Source of the DNA: an uncultured Bacteroides sp.
Lineage (GTDB): Bacteria > Bacteroidota > Bacteroidia > Bacteroidales > UBA932
Assembly (NCBI GenBank): GCA_945874355.1
Contig: CAMCGB010000017.1
Span: 1-34,039, forward strand
DNA: 34,039 bases
Reading direction: 5' to 3'
Part shown: in pieces, positions 8,657 through 16,146 of the stretch
Numbering within the stretch: the stretch's first letter is position 1
Layout of the letters: each line of letters starts with the position of its first letter
The notes under the pieces: generated by a model
What the model was told of the DNA's origin: nothing
The model's input: the letters and a program-made list of their open reading frames with translations, nothing else
Databases searched by the model: none
Program-made: the position numbers and the translations under genes

Positions 8657-9913
8657 CTAGAATACCAGCACTTCATTGTCGCCGAAGGCGTCATAGCCAG
8701 AGGTTATGACCTCCTCGCCGGGGTTGAGACCTTCGAGAACCTCGTAGTACTGAGGATTTTGGCGACCTATGCGTATTTCGCGGCGAACTGCCTTGCCGCC
8801 TCCCGGAGCAACGACATATATCCACTTGCCTCCTGTCTTCTGGTAGAAAGAACCGCGGGGCACGAGTATTGCCGACTCGGGAGAGCCGAGCTGAAGGTTC
8901 AGATAGTAAGTCTGGCCGCTGCGGATATTGTCCGGAGTCTGCCCCTCGAACTTGAAGTCAGCCTTGAACTTGCCGTCCCGCACTTCAGGATATACCTTTC
9001 GCAGCGAAGCGTTGAAGGTGCTTCCCTGACGCTCGAAGGTAGCCGCGAGCCCGGGAATGACCCTGTCGATATAGTGCTCATCTATCTGGGCTTCAATTTT
9101 ATATGAACTCATGTCACTAATCTGGCCTATCTTTGTGCCTGCGCCTATGTTCTCGCCCAGCACTGCGTCCAGGATGCCGAGCTGACCGTCTATGGGCGCC
9201 TTGATGGTAAGATTGTCCTTGCGCCGGCGTATCATTTTCATATTCAGCTGCATATTCTCCAGGCTCTCCTGCATCCTCTCGATCTGGGTGCTGCGGAACA
9301 GGCTGTCCTGCACCTCTTTGTCCACAATTATCTGCAGTTTTTCCAGGGCCAGCTCATAGTCCTCCTTTGCCTGCAAATAATCTTCTCTTGCGATGAGCTT
9401 CTCCTCATACAGCGCTTTTTTCTGCTCGTAAGCCCGCCCCAGCCGTTTGACATTCAGCTGGAACTCGGCCTTGGACTGCTTCACGTTCAGGCGGTCCTGC
9501 TCCATCTGGATCCGGGTGTTGCGCAGGATGTTCTCCTTTTCGGCCAGCTCGGCTTCGGAGTTCAGGATCTGCAGGTCCAGATTGTCGTTTGACAGCCTCA
9601 GTATCCTCTCGCCCTTCTTTACCGTCGAGCCTTCTTCAATGAAGATTTCATCGACTATGCCTCCTTCTATGGGGCTGATCTGGATGGTGACAAGGGGCTG
9701 CACCGTGCCGCTCAGACGTATGTAGTCGTTGAACTCACCTTCTCTGACTACGCTTATCGACAATGCGTCTGCGTTAATTCTGAGCGTGCTCCTGCTCGGT
9801 CTCAATACAAGTATGAGCACCAGGACTGCAAATGCTCCCCCGATCCACCAGGGAAGGGCTTTTTTTGTGAATGCGGCTCTCCAGCCTTTCTTTTTCTCAA
9901 TTATCTTATCCAT
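8657..9913 (-). CDS. MacA/HlyD-type periplasmic adaptor subunit
   Basis: A 418-residue membrane-anchored adaptor. A short cytoplasmic N-terminus leads into one membrane helix (about residues 21-38). A first lipoyl-like half (near 75-105) is followed by a long alpha-helical hairpin rich in E/K/Q (about 105-235). A second lipoyl-like half (KAPIDGQLG, near 240-265), a beta-barrel domain and a membrane-proximal domain ending in GEEVITSGYDAFGD complete it. Adaptors of this type bridge MacB-like permeases and TolC across the periplasm. The gene lies between the TolC-type gene (23 bp gap) and permease 1 (45 bp gap), in the expected order. Confidence 0.94.
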   Translation of the reverse strand: MDKIIEKKKGWRAAFTKKALPWWIGGAFAVLVLILVLRPSRSTLRINADALSISVVREGEFNDYIRLSGTVQPLVTIQISPIEGGIVDEIFIEEGSTVKKGERILRLSNDNLDLQILNSEAELAEKENILRNTRIQMEQDRLNVKQSKAEFQLNVKRLGRAYEQKKALYEEKLIAREDYLQAKEDYELALEKLQIIVDKEVQDSLFRSTQIERMQESLENMQLNMKMIRRRKDNLTIKAPIDGQLGILDAVLGENIGAGTKIGQISDMSSYKIEAQIDEHYIDRVIPGLAATFERQGSTFNASLRKVYPEVRDGKFKADFKFEGQTPDNIRSGQTYYLNLQLGSPESAILVPRGSFYQKTGGKWIYVVAPGGGKAVRREIRIGRQNPQYYEVLEGLNPGEEVITSGYDAFGDNEVLVF

Positions 9914-9936
9914 TGTATGATGATTTCTATGGTTTG

Positions 9937-11292
9937 TTACTGGTTGATGTAGGCTTCTCCTCCGTAGTAGCGGACCAGGGAGTCTTTGAGGAACAGCTTC
10001 AGGCGGCAGTTGAGCTGCTCGGCCATAGCGTTGAGGTAGGTCTGCGAAGCGGTCTGATACTCCAGAGCGGAGATGAGTCCCGTCTCGAACTGCTTGGTAC
10101 TCAGCATAAAGGCCTCTTTCTGGACATCTGCCATCCTTTCTGCCTGAAGAAAAGCGGCGCTCGCTCCGTCCCTGTCGTTCACGGCTCTGCGCACTTCGTT
10201 CTCTATGTCTCTGAGGGCCTGATCATATTTGGCTTCAGCCCTTTTGAGGTCGTTCTTGCTCTTCTGGAGAGAAGTCCTGCGGCTCAGATGGTCGAAAATG
10301 GGGATGCTCAGCTGCAACTGGATATATTCGCCCCCGTTGTTGACGAACTGGTCTTTGAACGGGGCAGTCTTGTATTCGCTCATCCCGGGATAGGTGTAGT
10401 AGGTAGTGGACCATCCTCCGTACAGTTCCAGGGAAGGGGAGTAGGCTCCGCGCGCCTTCTTCAGGTTAAGCCTGGCGTTGCTCAGTTCGAGGCCTGCAAT
10501 CAGGGCAGAAGGGTTCTGGACCTTGGCCTTGCTTTCCAGCTCTGCTACATCTGAGCTGAGGCACAGCGGCTCCGGGATTCTGGTATCCAGCACGAGGGGT
10601 TCATCGCTCGGGTAGTACATCGTGTCTTTAAGGGTGATGAGGGCGTTTTGCTTCTCGTTACGGGCTGAGATGAGCTGATACTCTTTCTGCGCCAGTTCAG
10701 ATGCCATCTGCACCACTTCGGCATGCCCTTTCTCCCCGAGTTCTTCCTGCCTCAGGGCTTTGCGATGCGCCTGCCGGGCCGTCTCCACCTGGGCTGCGAT
10801 GACTTTTTCCATCTCAGACCAATAGACCACGTTGGTGAACGCCTCCATAGTCATAAGGCAGATCCGGTCTCTTTCCTGCTCATCTTTGCTCAGTCCCATC
10901 TTGACTGAAGCGGATGCCATCTTGAGGTTGTTTATGGCCTGGAAGCCGTCGAAGAGGGTGATTCCCGCGCTGACGCTGTAGCCGTTGTAGAATGTGGTTA
11001 CAGTATTATAGGTGTTGGTTTCAGGGTCGAGGTTTCGGCCGTACTGGTTGTTGGCATAGCTTCGTGCGCTCAGGCTGGGCGTGAAGGCCTGCATTATGGC
11101 CTGCCGCCTGAGAGCCTGCTCGTCGTCGCGGTCTGCCTCCTGGAGCCTCATAAGAGTGGAGTTGCTGATGGCGTACTCCATACAGTCGTGAAGGCTCAGG
11201 GCAGGAGTCTGGCTCTGCGGCTGTGCTTTCGCACCTCCGGCTGCGCCCAGAATCCCGATTGCGAGTAAAGTGATGATGTATCTTTTCTTCAT
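9937..11292 (-). CDS. TolC-family outer-membrane efflux channel
   Basis: This 451-residue protein begins with a signal peptide (KKRYIITLLAIGILGAAGG) with probable cleavage near AKAQ (about residues 22-24). Mature sequence starts with the family-typical LSLHDCMEYAISNS. It has the duplicated TolC plan of alternating long helices and short strands. A first repeat runs to about residue 230 and a second begins near ALIAGLELSNARLNLKKA. It should form a trimeric outer-membrane channel docking to the adaptor encoded next. It is the first gene of the export operon, and its 5' region contains a sigma-54-type promoter and tandem inverted repeats. The ATG gives a complete signal peptide, which supports the start. 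Confidence 0.95.
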   Translation of the reverse strand: MKKRYIITLLAIGILGAAGGAKAQPQSQTPALSLHDCMEYAISNSTLMRLQEADRDDEQALRRQAIMQAFTPSLSARSYANNQYGRNLDPETNTYNTVTTFYNGYSVSAGITLFDGFQAINNLKMASASVKMGLSKDEQERDRICLMTMEAFTNVVYWSEMEKVIAAQVETARQAHRKALRQEELGEKGHAEVVQMASELAQKEYQLISARNEKQNALITLKDTMYYPSDEPLVLDTRIPEPLCLSSDVAELESKAKVQNPSALIAGLELSNARLNLKKARGAYSPSLELYGGWSTTYYTYPGMSEYKTAPFKDQFVNNGGEYIQLQLSIPIFDHLSRRTSLQKSKNDLKRAEAKYDQALRDIENEVRRAVNDRDGASAAFLQAERMADVQKEAFMLSTKQFETGLISALEYQTASQTYLNAMAEQLNCRLKLFLKDSLVRYYGGEAYINQ

Positions 11293-11329
11293 ATCCGAAA
11301 ATTGTTTCCTTTAATTGCCCTTTTTATCC

Positions 11330-11344
11330 GCACTTGTCGTGCCA
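11330..11344 (-). promoter_or_regulatory. Sigma-54 (-24/-12) promoter of the export operon
   Basis: Read on the - strand this site is TGGCACGACAAGTGC. The -24 half matches the consensus TGGCACG fully. The -12 half is GTGC against TTGC, and the diagnostic GG and GC dinucleotides are exactly 10 nt apart. The predicted transcription start is near 11318, leaving about 26 nt of leader before the ATG at 11292. The AT-rich upstream DNA holds paired inverted repeats suited to an enhancer-binding activator. Confidence 0.72.
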
Positions 11345-11399
11345 AAACACTTAAAGGATTGAACTCCAGATAATTAAGAAATTCTGCCAAGTGTAAAAC

Positions 11400-11416
11400 T
11401 GTAAAGACTCTTTACA
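11400..11416. promoter_or_regulatory. Operator/UAS candidate 1: TGTAAAG-N3-CTTTACA
   Basis: A perfect 7-bp inverted repeat with 3-bp spacer, about 56 bp upstream of the -24 element. Size and position fit an upstream activating site bound by a dimeric sigma-54 enhancer-binding protein. An extra half-site TGTAAAA is at 11392-11398. Confidence 0.6.
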
Positions 11417-11421
11417 CTTTC

Positions 11422-11438
11422 CGTAAAAAGACTTTACA
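11422..11438. promoter_or_regulatory. Operator/UAS candidate 2: CGTAAAA-N3-CTTTACA
   Basis: An imperfect second copy of the 17-bp inverted repeat at 11400-11416: 5 of 7 bases match in the left arm and 7 of 7 in the right. Its centre is 22 bp from the first, about two helical turns, so two dimers would sit on the same face of the DNA, as for cooperative activators. Confidence 0.55.
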
Positions 11439-11442
11439 ATAG

Positions 11443-11622
11443 TCAAGTTTCGCAAGCATAAAACTTTTTGTTAATGATAGCCTTGTGCAGGCTTGCGAAA
11501 CTTTTGCCCACGCACAAAACTGATATACGTTACCCTTCTCCTAAATCCTCTTCCTCGGGAAGAGGACTTACTTTCGGCCTAAAGGCCTCAAATATAGGTT
11601 GTTTCGCACATGCGAAACTTGA
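11443..11622. repeat. Set of GTTTCGCA inverted repeats upstream of the export operon
   Basis: AAGTTTCGCAAGC (11445-11457) is repeated inverted and perfectly as GCTTGCGAAACTT (11491-11503). A further palindrome GTTTCGCA-CA-TGCGAAAC lies at 11601-11618. TCAAGTTTCGCA (11443-11454) also pairs with TGCGAAACTTGA (11611-11622). The arms differ from the TGTAAAG sites, so a second DNA-binding protein or an RNA structure is possible. No coding sequence is visible here. Confidence 0.6.
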
Positions 11623-11694
11623 GTACAGTATTTTCCAAGCCCGGAACTTATTGCATATCGGTCGTAAGTATGTAATTGTCTTTTAGAGGGAAGT

Positions 11695-12270
11695 TTATGG
11701 CTTAATATACTGATAGGCGAGGCGCTCGGTGCCGTTCCAGCAGCGGATGATGCCGCAGTAACGGAAGCCTTCGCGAAGGACGGCGCTGCGCATCACGGTG
11801 TTGTCGCGATGGGTGTCGATGCGAAGGGAACTGTAAGAACGGAGGGCAAAGCGTACGGCAAGGTGCAGGATGCCTTTACGGGAGAGGTCGGAGGCGATGC
11901 GGTGTATGGTGGCGTATGGCCCTTTGTCCAGCCATTTGCCGTCATAGATAACCTTGTAGGTGGGGTCTTCTCCGCCACGCAGGACAAAAGTGGCAATCAC
12001 CTTTCCGCCCTGCTCAATTACATAACTGTCAGCGCTTTCGATATCGCTTCTGAGCAGCTCTTCCCCCGGGTAGTCGGGCCCCCACTGATTAGGGTTGCCG
12101 CTTCGGGCCATATAATCCCGGGCAATAGCAAAAATCTCCTGCATTCTCGGGATGTCCCCGGGGCAGGCTTTGCGTATGGACACCGCTCCGGCCCTAAGGC
12201 TCTGAGCCTGTTCTTTGGACAGTTTCTCATCTGCCACCTGCATCATTCTGCTCTCCAGTGTGTTTGCCAT
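11695..12270 (-). CDS. GNAT-family N-acetyltransferase
   Basis: This 191-residue cytoplasmic protein has a GNAT fold from about residue 29 onward. SIRKACPGDIPRMQEIF is the usual first strand and helix. IATFVLRGGEDPTY forms the central strands. RIDTHRDNTVMRSAVLREGFRYCG is the last part of the acetyl-CoA domain, in which an Asn and a following GF are typical. The acceptor is unknown. The first 28 residues are a charged extension. An internal ATG start is possible, but the full frame was kept because a purine-rich tract (AGAAGAAGAAAA) lies directly upstream of the first ATG. The gene is divergent from the lipoprotein gene at 12403. Confidence 0.85.
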   Translation of the reverse strand: MANTLESRMMQVADEKLSKEQAQSLRAGAVSIRKACPGDIPRMQEIFAIARDYMARSGNPNQWGPDYPGEELLRSDIESADSYVIEQGGKVIATFVLRGGEDPTYKVIYDGKWLDKGPYATIHRIASDLSRKGILHLAVRFALRSYSSLRIDTHRDNTVMRSAVLREGFRYCGIIRCWNGTERLAYQYIKP

Positions 12271-12292
12271 TTTTCTTCTTCTGTCTTGTATG

Positions 12293-12300
12293 CGAAGATA
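12293..12300 (-). promoter_or_regulatory. Weak candidate -7 element for the acetyltransferase gene
   Basis: On the - strand this reads TATCTTCG, one base off the Bacteroidota TAnnTTTG consensus, about 22 bp before the start codon. No -33 box was found at the usual distance. Confidence 0.25.
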
Positions 12301-12330
12301 GCAAATTAATGTCTTTTCGGGGTAAAAACA

Positions 12331-12360
12331 TTGCGCAAAAACAAAATTTTCATATATTTA
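12331..12360 (+). promoter_or_regulatory. Candidate Bacteroidota promoter for the surface lipoprotein gene
   Basis: A TTG -33 core at 12331-12333 is followed after 19 bp by TATATTTA (12353-12360), one base off TAnnTTTG. Spacing is in the expected range. The start site would be near 12367, giving a leader of about 36 nt. Confidence 0.5.
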
Positions 12361-12402
12361 CGGGATGATAAACGGATTTAACATTCATAACCTTAGAACA
12401 TT

Positions 12403-14667
12403 ATGAACAAATCATTCCATTACTGCCTGATGCTAGCCTGCTTGATTCTGGGAGGATTAGGTTTATTTTCTTCTTGTGAAAAGCCCGAAGAGGGTCCTAA
12501 GGAGACCCCTGTACAGAGCATCTCAATAGTCGGAATCGATAACTCAAGCCTCTCCGTGCCAGTCAAGGCCGGTGCCCAGGTTTTCCCGATTGCCTTCACT
12601 CCCGAAGGGGCCGACGTCAAGAGCCTCAGCGTCACTTCTTCGAAACCTGAAGTTGCAAGTGCAGAAATCAAACTTCTGAACACCAAGGCCGTTGCCTATG
12701 ACGCAGAGCTCACCGTCACTCCTCTCTCCGGTGGCGAGACGGACATCACCGTAAACGCGGACGGAAAGACTGCCGTTCTGCACCTCACAGTGGAGCCCGA
12801 AACCATCTTCGTCATAACCGGAGATGTCAGTGCAATATCCGCAGGACAGGTATTCTGCTCAATGACTATGCTCAACTCCGACAAGCTCCCCGCATTCACC
12901 TCCTATGTGATGGGAGGCATCAGCTATAGCGAAGTGAACACCACTCCTGTCGTCCCGACCCCCAAAGACAATACTACCGACTATCACGACTGCTCCCTGT
13001 CTTTCGGAGCGGTATTCAAAACCGGACAGACTCCCGTGGACGGCGAGTACACCGATGTCCCGCTCACCGGGCTCAAGCCCTCGACCCAGTACTACTATAG
13101 GGCCTTTGTCTGGATTGACGAGTCAGAGACCGTGTACTACGGCGAAGTGAAGACTTTCCGCACCTCGGACGAGCCTGTCATCCCTGCAGGTGAAGTGGAT
13201 TTGGGCTTGAGCGTAAACTGGTGGGGCTGCAACATCGGAGCCACCAAACCCGAGGAATACGGCAACTACTACGCCTGGGGAGAAATCGCTGAAAAGGACA
13301 AGTACTCCGTGTCCAACTATATGTTGCGCTACAGCAAGTACCACACTACCCAGAGGGAAGAAGGTCATCTGGAGACTTCCATCAAGATAGACAACAAGAC
13401 CATACTCGATGCCGAAGACGATATTGCCACTATCACCCTCGGCGAAGGCTGGAGAATGCCTACCGTAGAGGAGATTCGCGAGCTCAAGGACCTGAATCCT
13501 ACTCTCTACGAGCTGAACGGTGTCAAGGGTCTGCTCGTAACCGGCAAAACCGGCAACTCCCTCTTCCTCCCGTTAAACGGTTTCAAAAAGGACAACCAGT
13601 CGCTCTATCAGGGAGAACATCTGATGCTGTGGTCCTGCAAAGCTTCTGTAGACGACGCTCTTAGAGCAGGAGCTTGCGAGACCGAGTCGCAGTGGGGCGC
13701 CGTTCTCAACACCTACGCATACAGATTCGTCGGAATGGGAGTAAGAGGCGTCAAGGCCCCGAGGCCCAAGGACGGCCCGAGCCTCAAATACACTGGCTTC
13801 GCGGCTACAAACATAACCAAGAACAGCGCCACCGTCACCCTTACCGTCGATATCGACGACGCAGTTGTTTCTGAAGACGGAGTCGGCCTGCAGGTATCCT
13901 CAGACCCTGATTTCAAGACCCTTGCAGCAGAGAAGAACTTCGGCAAGACAGGAGGCACCTTCACTATGGACCTGACCGACCTTGCATCCTCTTGCGAGTA
14001 CTATGTCAGGGCTTATGTCGGCACACTTACGAACGGATTGTATCTTGGCGAAGTCTTCAGCTTCAGGACTGAGGATGACATAGTTGAGCCTTATGTCGAT
14101 ATGGGCACCAGCGTGCTTTGGGCATCCTGGGACCTGGGTTCAGACAAGCCGGAAGTAATGGGAGTAAAAATCGCCTGGGGAGAAACCCAGACCAAGGAAG
14201 AGTTTACTGCCGAAAACAACAAATACTACAGCAGTTTCAACAAACAGAAAGGCCGCTACCTCTACACCAAGTACAATGCAGGTGACAAGAAGACCCAGCT
14301 CGATCCTGAGGACGACGCTGTCGTTGCGGCTTTCGGAGAAGGCTACCGCACTCCTACCTTCGACGACTGGGCCGAGCTTCTGGTGAATTGCACCCAGTCC
14401 AAGGGCAACAGAAACGGCGTTGAAGGATATATACTCACAAGTACAGTAAACGGTAATACCCTGTTCTTCCCCTATCCTTACTATTCGTCCGCTACCATCA
14501 GCATACGCTTGCCGGACGATGACAAGTTCTACGACGGCCACTATGCTCCGTCCCTGAACAAAGCTATGCCCGAGAACAACACAGTCGGCTATTGGTGGGA
14601 GTATATGAACGGCGGCAGCCGCTACAACGGCTATCCTATCAGGCCTGTAAAACTGAAGCAGGAATAG
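12403..14667 (+). CDS. Surface lipoprotein with Ig/Fn3-like modules and two FISUMP-like domains
   Basis: This 754-residue protein has a lipoprotein signal peptide with lipobox FSSC (Cys25). An Ig-like domain of the Big_2/BACON sort (about residues 38-132) follows. Then come an Fn3-like segment ending YYGEVKTFRT (about 135-255), a first FISUMP-like domain beginning VDLGLSVNWWGCNIGATKP at residue 265, a second Fn3-like segment (about 458-560), and a second FISUMP-like domain beginning VDMGTSVLWASWDLGSDKP at residue 565. Each FISUMP-like unit contains the characteristic AWGE and GWRMPT or GYRTPT. The protein is probably on the cell surface. Its role is unknown; adhesion or glycan contact is only a guess. 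It has its own promoter and is not part of the polysaccharide locus operon. Confidence 0.82.
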   Translation: MNKSFHYCLMLACLILGGLGLFSSCEKPEEGPKETPVQSISIVGIDNSSLSVPVKAGAQVFPIAFTPEGADVKSLSVTSSKPEVASAEIKLLNTKAVAYDAELTVTPLSGGETDITVNADGKTAVLHLTVEPETIFVITGDVSAISAGQVFCSMTMLNSDKLPAFTSYVMGGISYSEVNTTPVVPTPKDNTTDYHDCSLSFGAVFKTGQTPVDGEYTDVPLTGLKPSTQYYYRAFVWIDESETVYYGEVKTFRTSDEPVIPAGEVDLGLSVNWWGCNIGATKPEEYGNYYAWGEIAEKDKYSVSNYMLRYSKYHTTQREEGHLETSIKIDNKTILDAEDDIATITLGEGWRMPTVEEIRELKDLNPTLYELNGVKGLLVTGKTGNSLFLPLNGFKKDNQSLYQGEHLMLWSCKASVDDALRAGACETESQWGAVLNTYAYRFVGMGVRGVKAPRPKDGPSLKYTGFAATNITKNSATVTLTVDIDDAVVSEDGVGLQVSSDPDFKTLAAEKNFGKTGGTFTMDLTDLASSCEYYVRAYVGTLTNGLYLGEVFSFRTEDDIVEPYVDMGTSVLWASWDLGSDKPEVMGVKIAWGETQTKEEFTAENNKYYSSFNKQKGRYLYTKYNAGDKKTQLDPEDDAVVAAFGEGYRTPTFDDWAELLVNCTQSKGNRNGVEGYILTSTVNGNTLFFPYPYYSSATISIRLPDDDKFYDGHYAPSLNKAMPENNTVGYWWEYMNGGSRYNGYPIRPVKLKQE

Positions 14668-14688
14668 CCTTCAAGGCGTACATTTTTC
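14667..14688 (+). terminator. Weak candidate terminator after the lipoprotein gene
   Basis: GCCT-TCA-AGGC makes a 4-bp stem directly after the stop codon, and a T5 run follows a few bases later. The stem is short, so this is doubtful. Confidence 0.2.
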
Positions 14689-14700
14689 CGGATTCGTGTG

Positions 14701-14708
14701 TATATTTG
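14701..14708 (+). promoter_or_regulatory. Candidate -7 element for tdh
   Basis: TATATTTG matches TAnnTTTG exactly and lies 21 bp before the ATG at 14730. A T-rich stretch at 14683-14687 is the only candidate for the -33 region. Confidence 0.45.
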
Positions 14709-14729
14709 CACACTAAAAAATCTTGAAAA

Positions 14730-15752
14730 ATGAAGGCACTAGTAAAGAAGTATGCTGAAAGCGGTATCTGGATGGAAGACGTCCCGATGCCGGAAGTAGG
14801 CGTTAATGACGTACTGATCAAAATATGGAAGGTAGCCATCTGCGGCACCGACCTGCACATCTACAACTGGGACCAGTGGTCGCAGAACACCATCAAGACC
14901 CCTATGACCATAGGCCACGAGTACGTTGGAGAAATCGTCAAGATGGGAAGCGGCGTGAAGAACTACAAAATCGGTGACCGCGTGACCGGCGAGGGCCACA
15001 TAGCCTGCGGACACTGCCGCAACTGCCGCCGCGGACGCGAGCACATCTGCGAGAATTCCATCGGAGTGGGCGTAAACCGCAACGGAGCCTTTGCAGAGTA
15101 CCTGAGCATCCCTGCTTCGAATGTAGTGAAGGTGGACTCCAGGATTCCCGACGATTTCGTGGCAATTATGGACCCGTTCGGAAACGCCACCCATACGGCT
15201 CTCTCCTTCCCCCTGCTTGGCGAGGATGTGCTCATCACCGGAGCAGGCCTCATCGGCACAATGGCGACGGCCATCTGCAAGTTTGCCGGAGCGAGGAATG
15301 TGGTGGTCACCGACCTGAGCGAGTACCGTCTTGAGATTGCCAAAAAAATGGGCGCTACAGTGTGCATCAATCCCACAAAGGGTCAGAACGTGGCTGGTAC
15401 TATGCATGAGATGGGTCTGAAGGGCTTTGATGTGGGCCTTGAGATGTCCGGCTCTCCTGTCGCCCTTCGCGAGATGATTGACAGTATGTACTCCGGCTCA
15501 AAGATTGCCCTGCTCGGCATCCAGCCCGATTCGGCCCAGATACCCTGGAGCAAAGTAATCTTCAATGCACTAACCCTCAAGGGAATATACGGACGCGAAA
15601 TGTGGGAGACCTGGTACAAGATGGAGCAGATGCTCATCTCCGGTCTCGACCTTACCCCGGTCATCACCCACCGCTTCGCCTTTGACGACTTCCAAAAGGG
15701 CTTCGACGTGATGAAGAGCGGCCAGTGCGGAAAGGTCCTGCTTGAGTTCTAA
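14730..15752 (+). CDS. tdh: L-threonine 3-dehydrogenase (zinc-dependent)
   Basis: This 340-residue medium-chain dehydrogenase oxidises L-threonine with NAD+ to 2-amino-3-ketobutyrate in the cytoplasm; the product is normally cleaved by glycine C-acetyltransferase to glycine and acetyl-CoA. Catalytic zinc ligands and proton-relay residues are visible: Cys38 and Thr40 in CGTDLHIY, and His63-Glu64 in GHEYVG. The structural zinc cysteines are C93, C96, C99 and C107. The Rossmann motif GAGLIG is at 171-176. Length and residue numbering agree with the E. coli enzyme. No kbl gene lies beside it. Instead a decayed, unrelated gene follows on the opposite strand. The gene appears monocistronic. Confidence 0.95.
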   Translation: MKALVKKYAESGIWMEDVPMPEVGVNDVLIKIWKVAICGTDLHIYNWDQWSQNTIKTPMTIGHEYVGEIVKMGSGVKNYKIGDRVTGEGHIACGHCRNCRRGREHICENSIGVGVNRNGAFAEYLSIPASNVVKVDSRIPDDFVAIMDPFGNATHTALSFPLLGEDVLITGAGLIGTMATAICKFAGARNVVVTDLSEYRLEIAKKMGATVCINPTKGQNVAGTMHEMGLKGFDVGLEMSGSPVALREMIDSMYSGSKIALLGIQPDSAQIPWSKVIFNALTLKGIYGREMWETWYKMEQMLISGLDLTPVITHRFAFDDFQKGFDVMKSGQCGKVLLEF

Positions 15753-15754
15753 AG

Positions 15755-16000
15755 CTATTTGACGGGGGAGTGCTCGAGGATGCCTTCCCAGTAGGCTTTG
15801 ACGCTGCTCCAGAGGTAGAATTTCCCTGATTACGGCTTTCCGGCAGAGCGATAAGGCTCTATCGGGAGGCCGGCTTCCTTTTCGTTCAGGTCAAAGTGCA
15901 CGAGGACCTCTCCCTTGTTGTTTCCGGCTGCTACAAGGGGGTCGCGTTCAATGCGCTCCCTGAGGGACTGCTGGGCAAAAAGGCAGTTTGAAGAAAGCAT
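15755..16000 (-). pseudogene. Decayed remnant of a secreted-protein gene
   Basis: On the - strand an ATG at 15998-16000 starts MLSSNCLFAQQSLRERIERD, which looks like the end of a signal peptide plus a mature N-terminus. The frame reaches an in-frame TAA at 15830-15832 after 56 codons. The same frame then reopens and encodes GKFYLWSSVKAYWEGILEH before a TAG at 15755-15757. An in-frame TGA also lies just upstream of the ATG, cutting off the start of the hydrophobic segment (SLGLGLM). Two further coding-like segments in one frame broken by stops suggest a gene shortened by deletion and nonsense mutation. The original family was not recognised. Confidence 0.5.
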
Positions 16001-16109
16001 CAGGCCGAGGCCGAGGGAAGTTACTCATTTCTCGCATAAAACAGTGTTCATTAGTGTATAATTATTGTTCAAGCGTGAAAGACAGCACATAAAATACCTG
16101 TTTTATCAC

Positions 16110-16117
16110 TATATTTA
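16110..16117 (+). promoter_or_regulatory. Candidate -7 element for the GH43-like/sensor unit
   Basis: TATATTTA is one base off TAnnTTTG and lies 29 bp before the ATG at 16147. No -33 box is evident, which would fit an activator-dependent promoter. Confidence 0.35.
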
Positions 16118-16146
16118 CAGACGATATACCACATTACAATAATAGT

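Larger units (their letters stand above)
11293..11694. other. 402-bp gene-free regulatory region
   Basis: This stretch separates the acetyltransferase gene stop from the export operon and carries no convincing coding frame. Besides the sigma-54 promoter, the TGTAAAG sites and the GTTTCGCA repeats, it holds a 9-bp hairpin TCCTCTTCC-TCG-GGAAGAGGA (11546-11566). No T-run follows that hairpin on either strand, so it is not a clear terminator for the acetyltransferase. Confidence 0.7.
15753..16146. other. Intergenic stretch between tdh and the polysaccharide locus
   Basis: The first 250 bp hold the - strand gene remnant. The rest (16020-16146) is AT-rich and forms the leader of the GH43-like gene. 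It contains TTGTTCAA at 16065-16072 and the inverted repeat ATAAAA-N6-TTTTAT at 16089-16106, just before a -7-like element. Confidence 0.6.

Noticed and set aside
8387..9106. 239-codon open frame on the + strand
   Set aside because: Antisense to permease 1 and the adaptor gene, with no family features.
9871..10554. 227-codon open frame on the + strand
   Set aside because: Antisense to the TolC-type gene; a shadow frame.
11576..11587. GGCCT-AA-AGGCC repeat
   Set aside because: The 2-nt loop is too tight for a stable RNA hairpin and no second copy was found.
11468..11686. 72-codon + strand frame in the efflux leader
   Set aside because: No domain, no promoter and overlaps the palindromic arms; probably chance.
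14739..15407. 222-codon frame on the - strand across tdh
   Set aside because: Antisense to a confidently identified enzyme; no independent support.
16089..16106. ATAAAA-N6-TTTTAT inverted repeat before the GH43-like gene
   Set aside because: Arms are short and AT-only in an AT-rich leader, so chance is likely; listed only as leader content.
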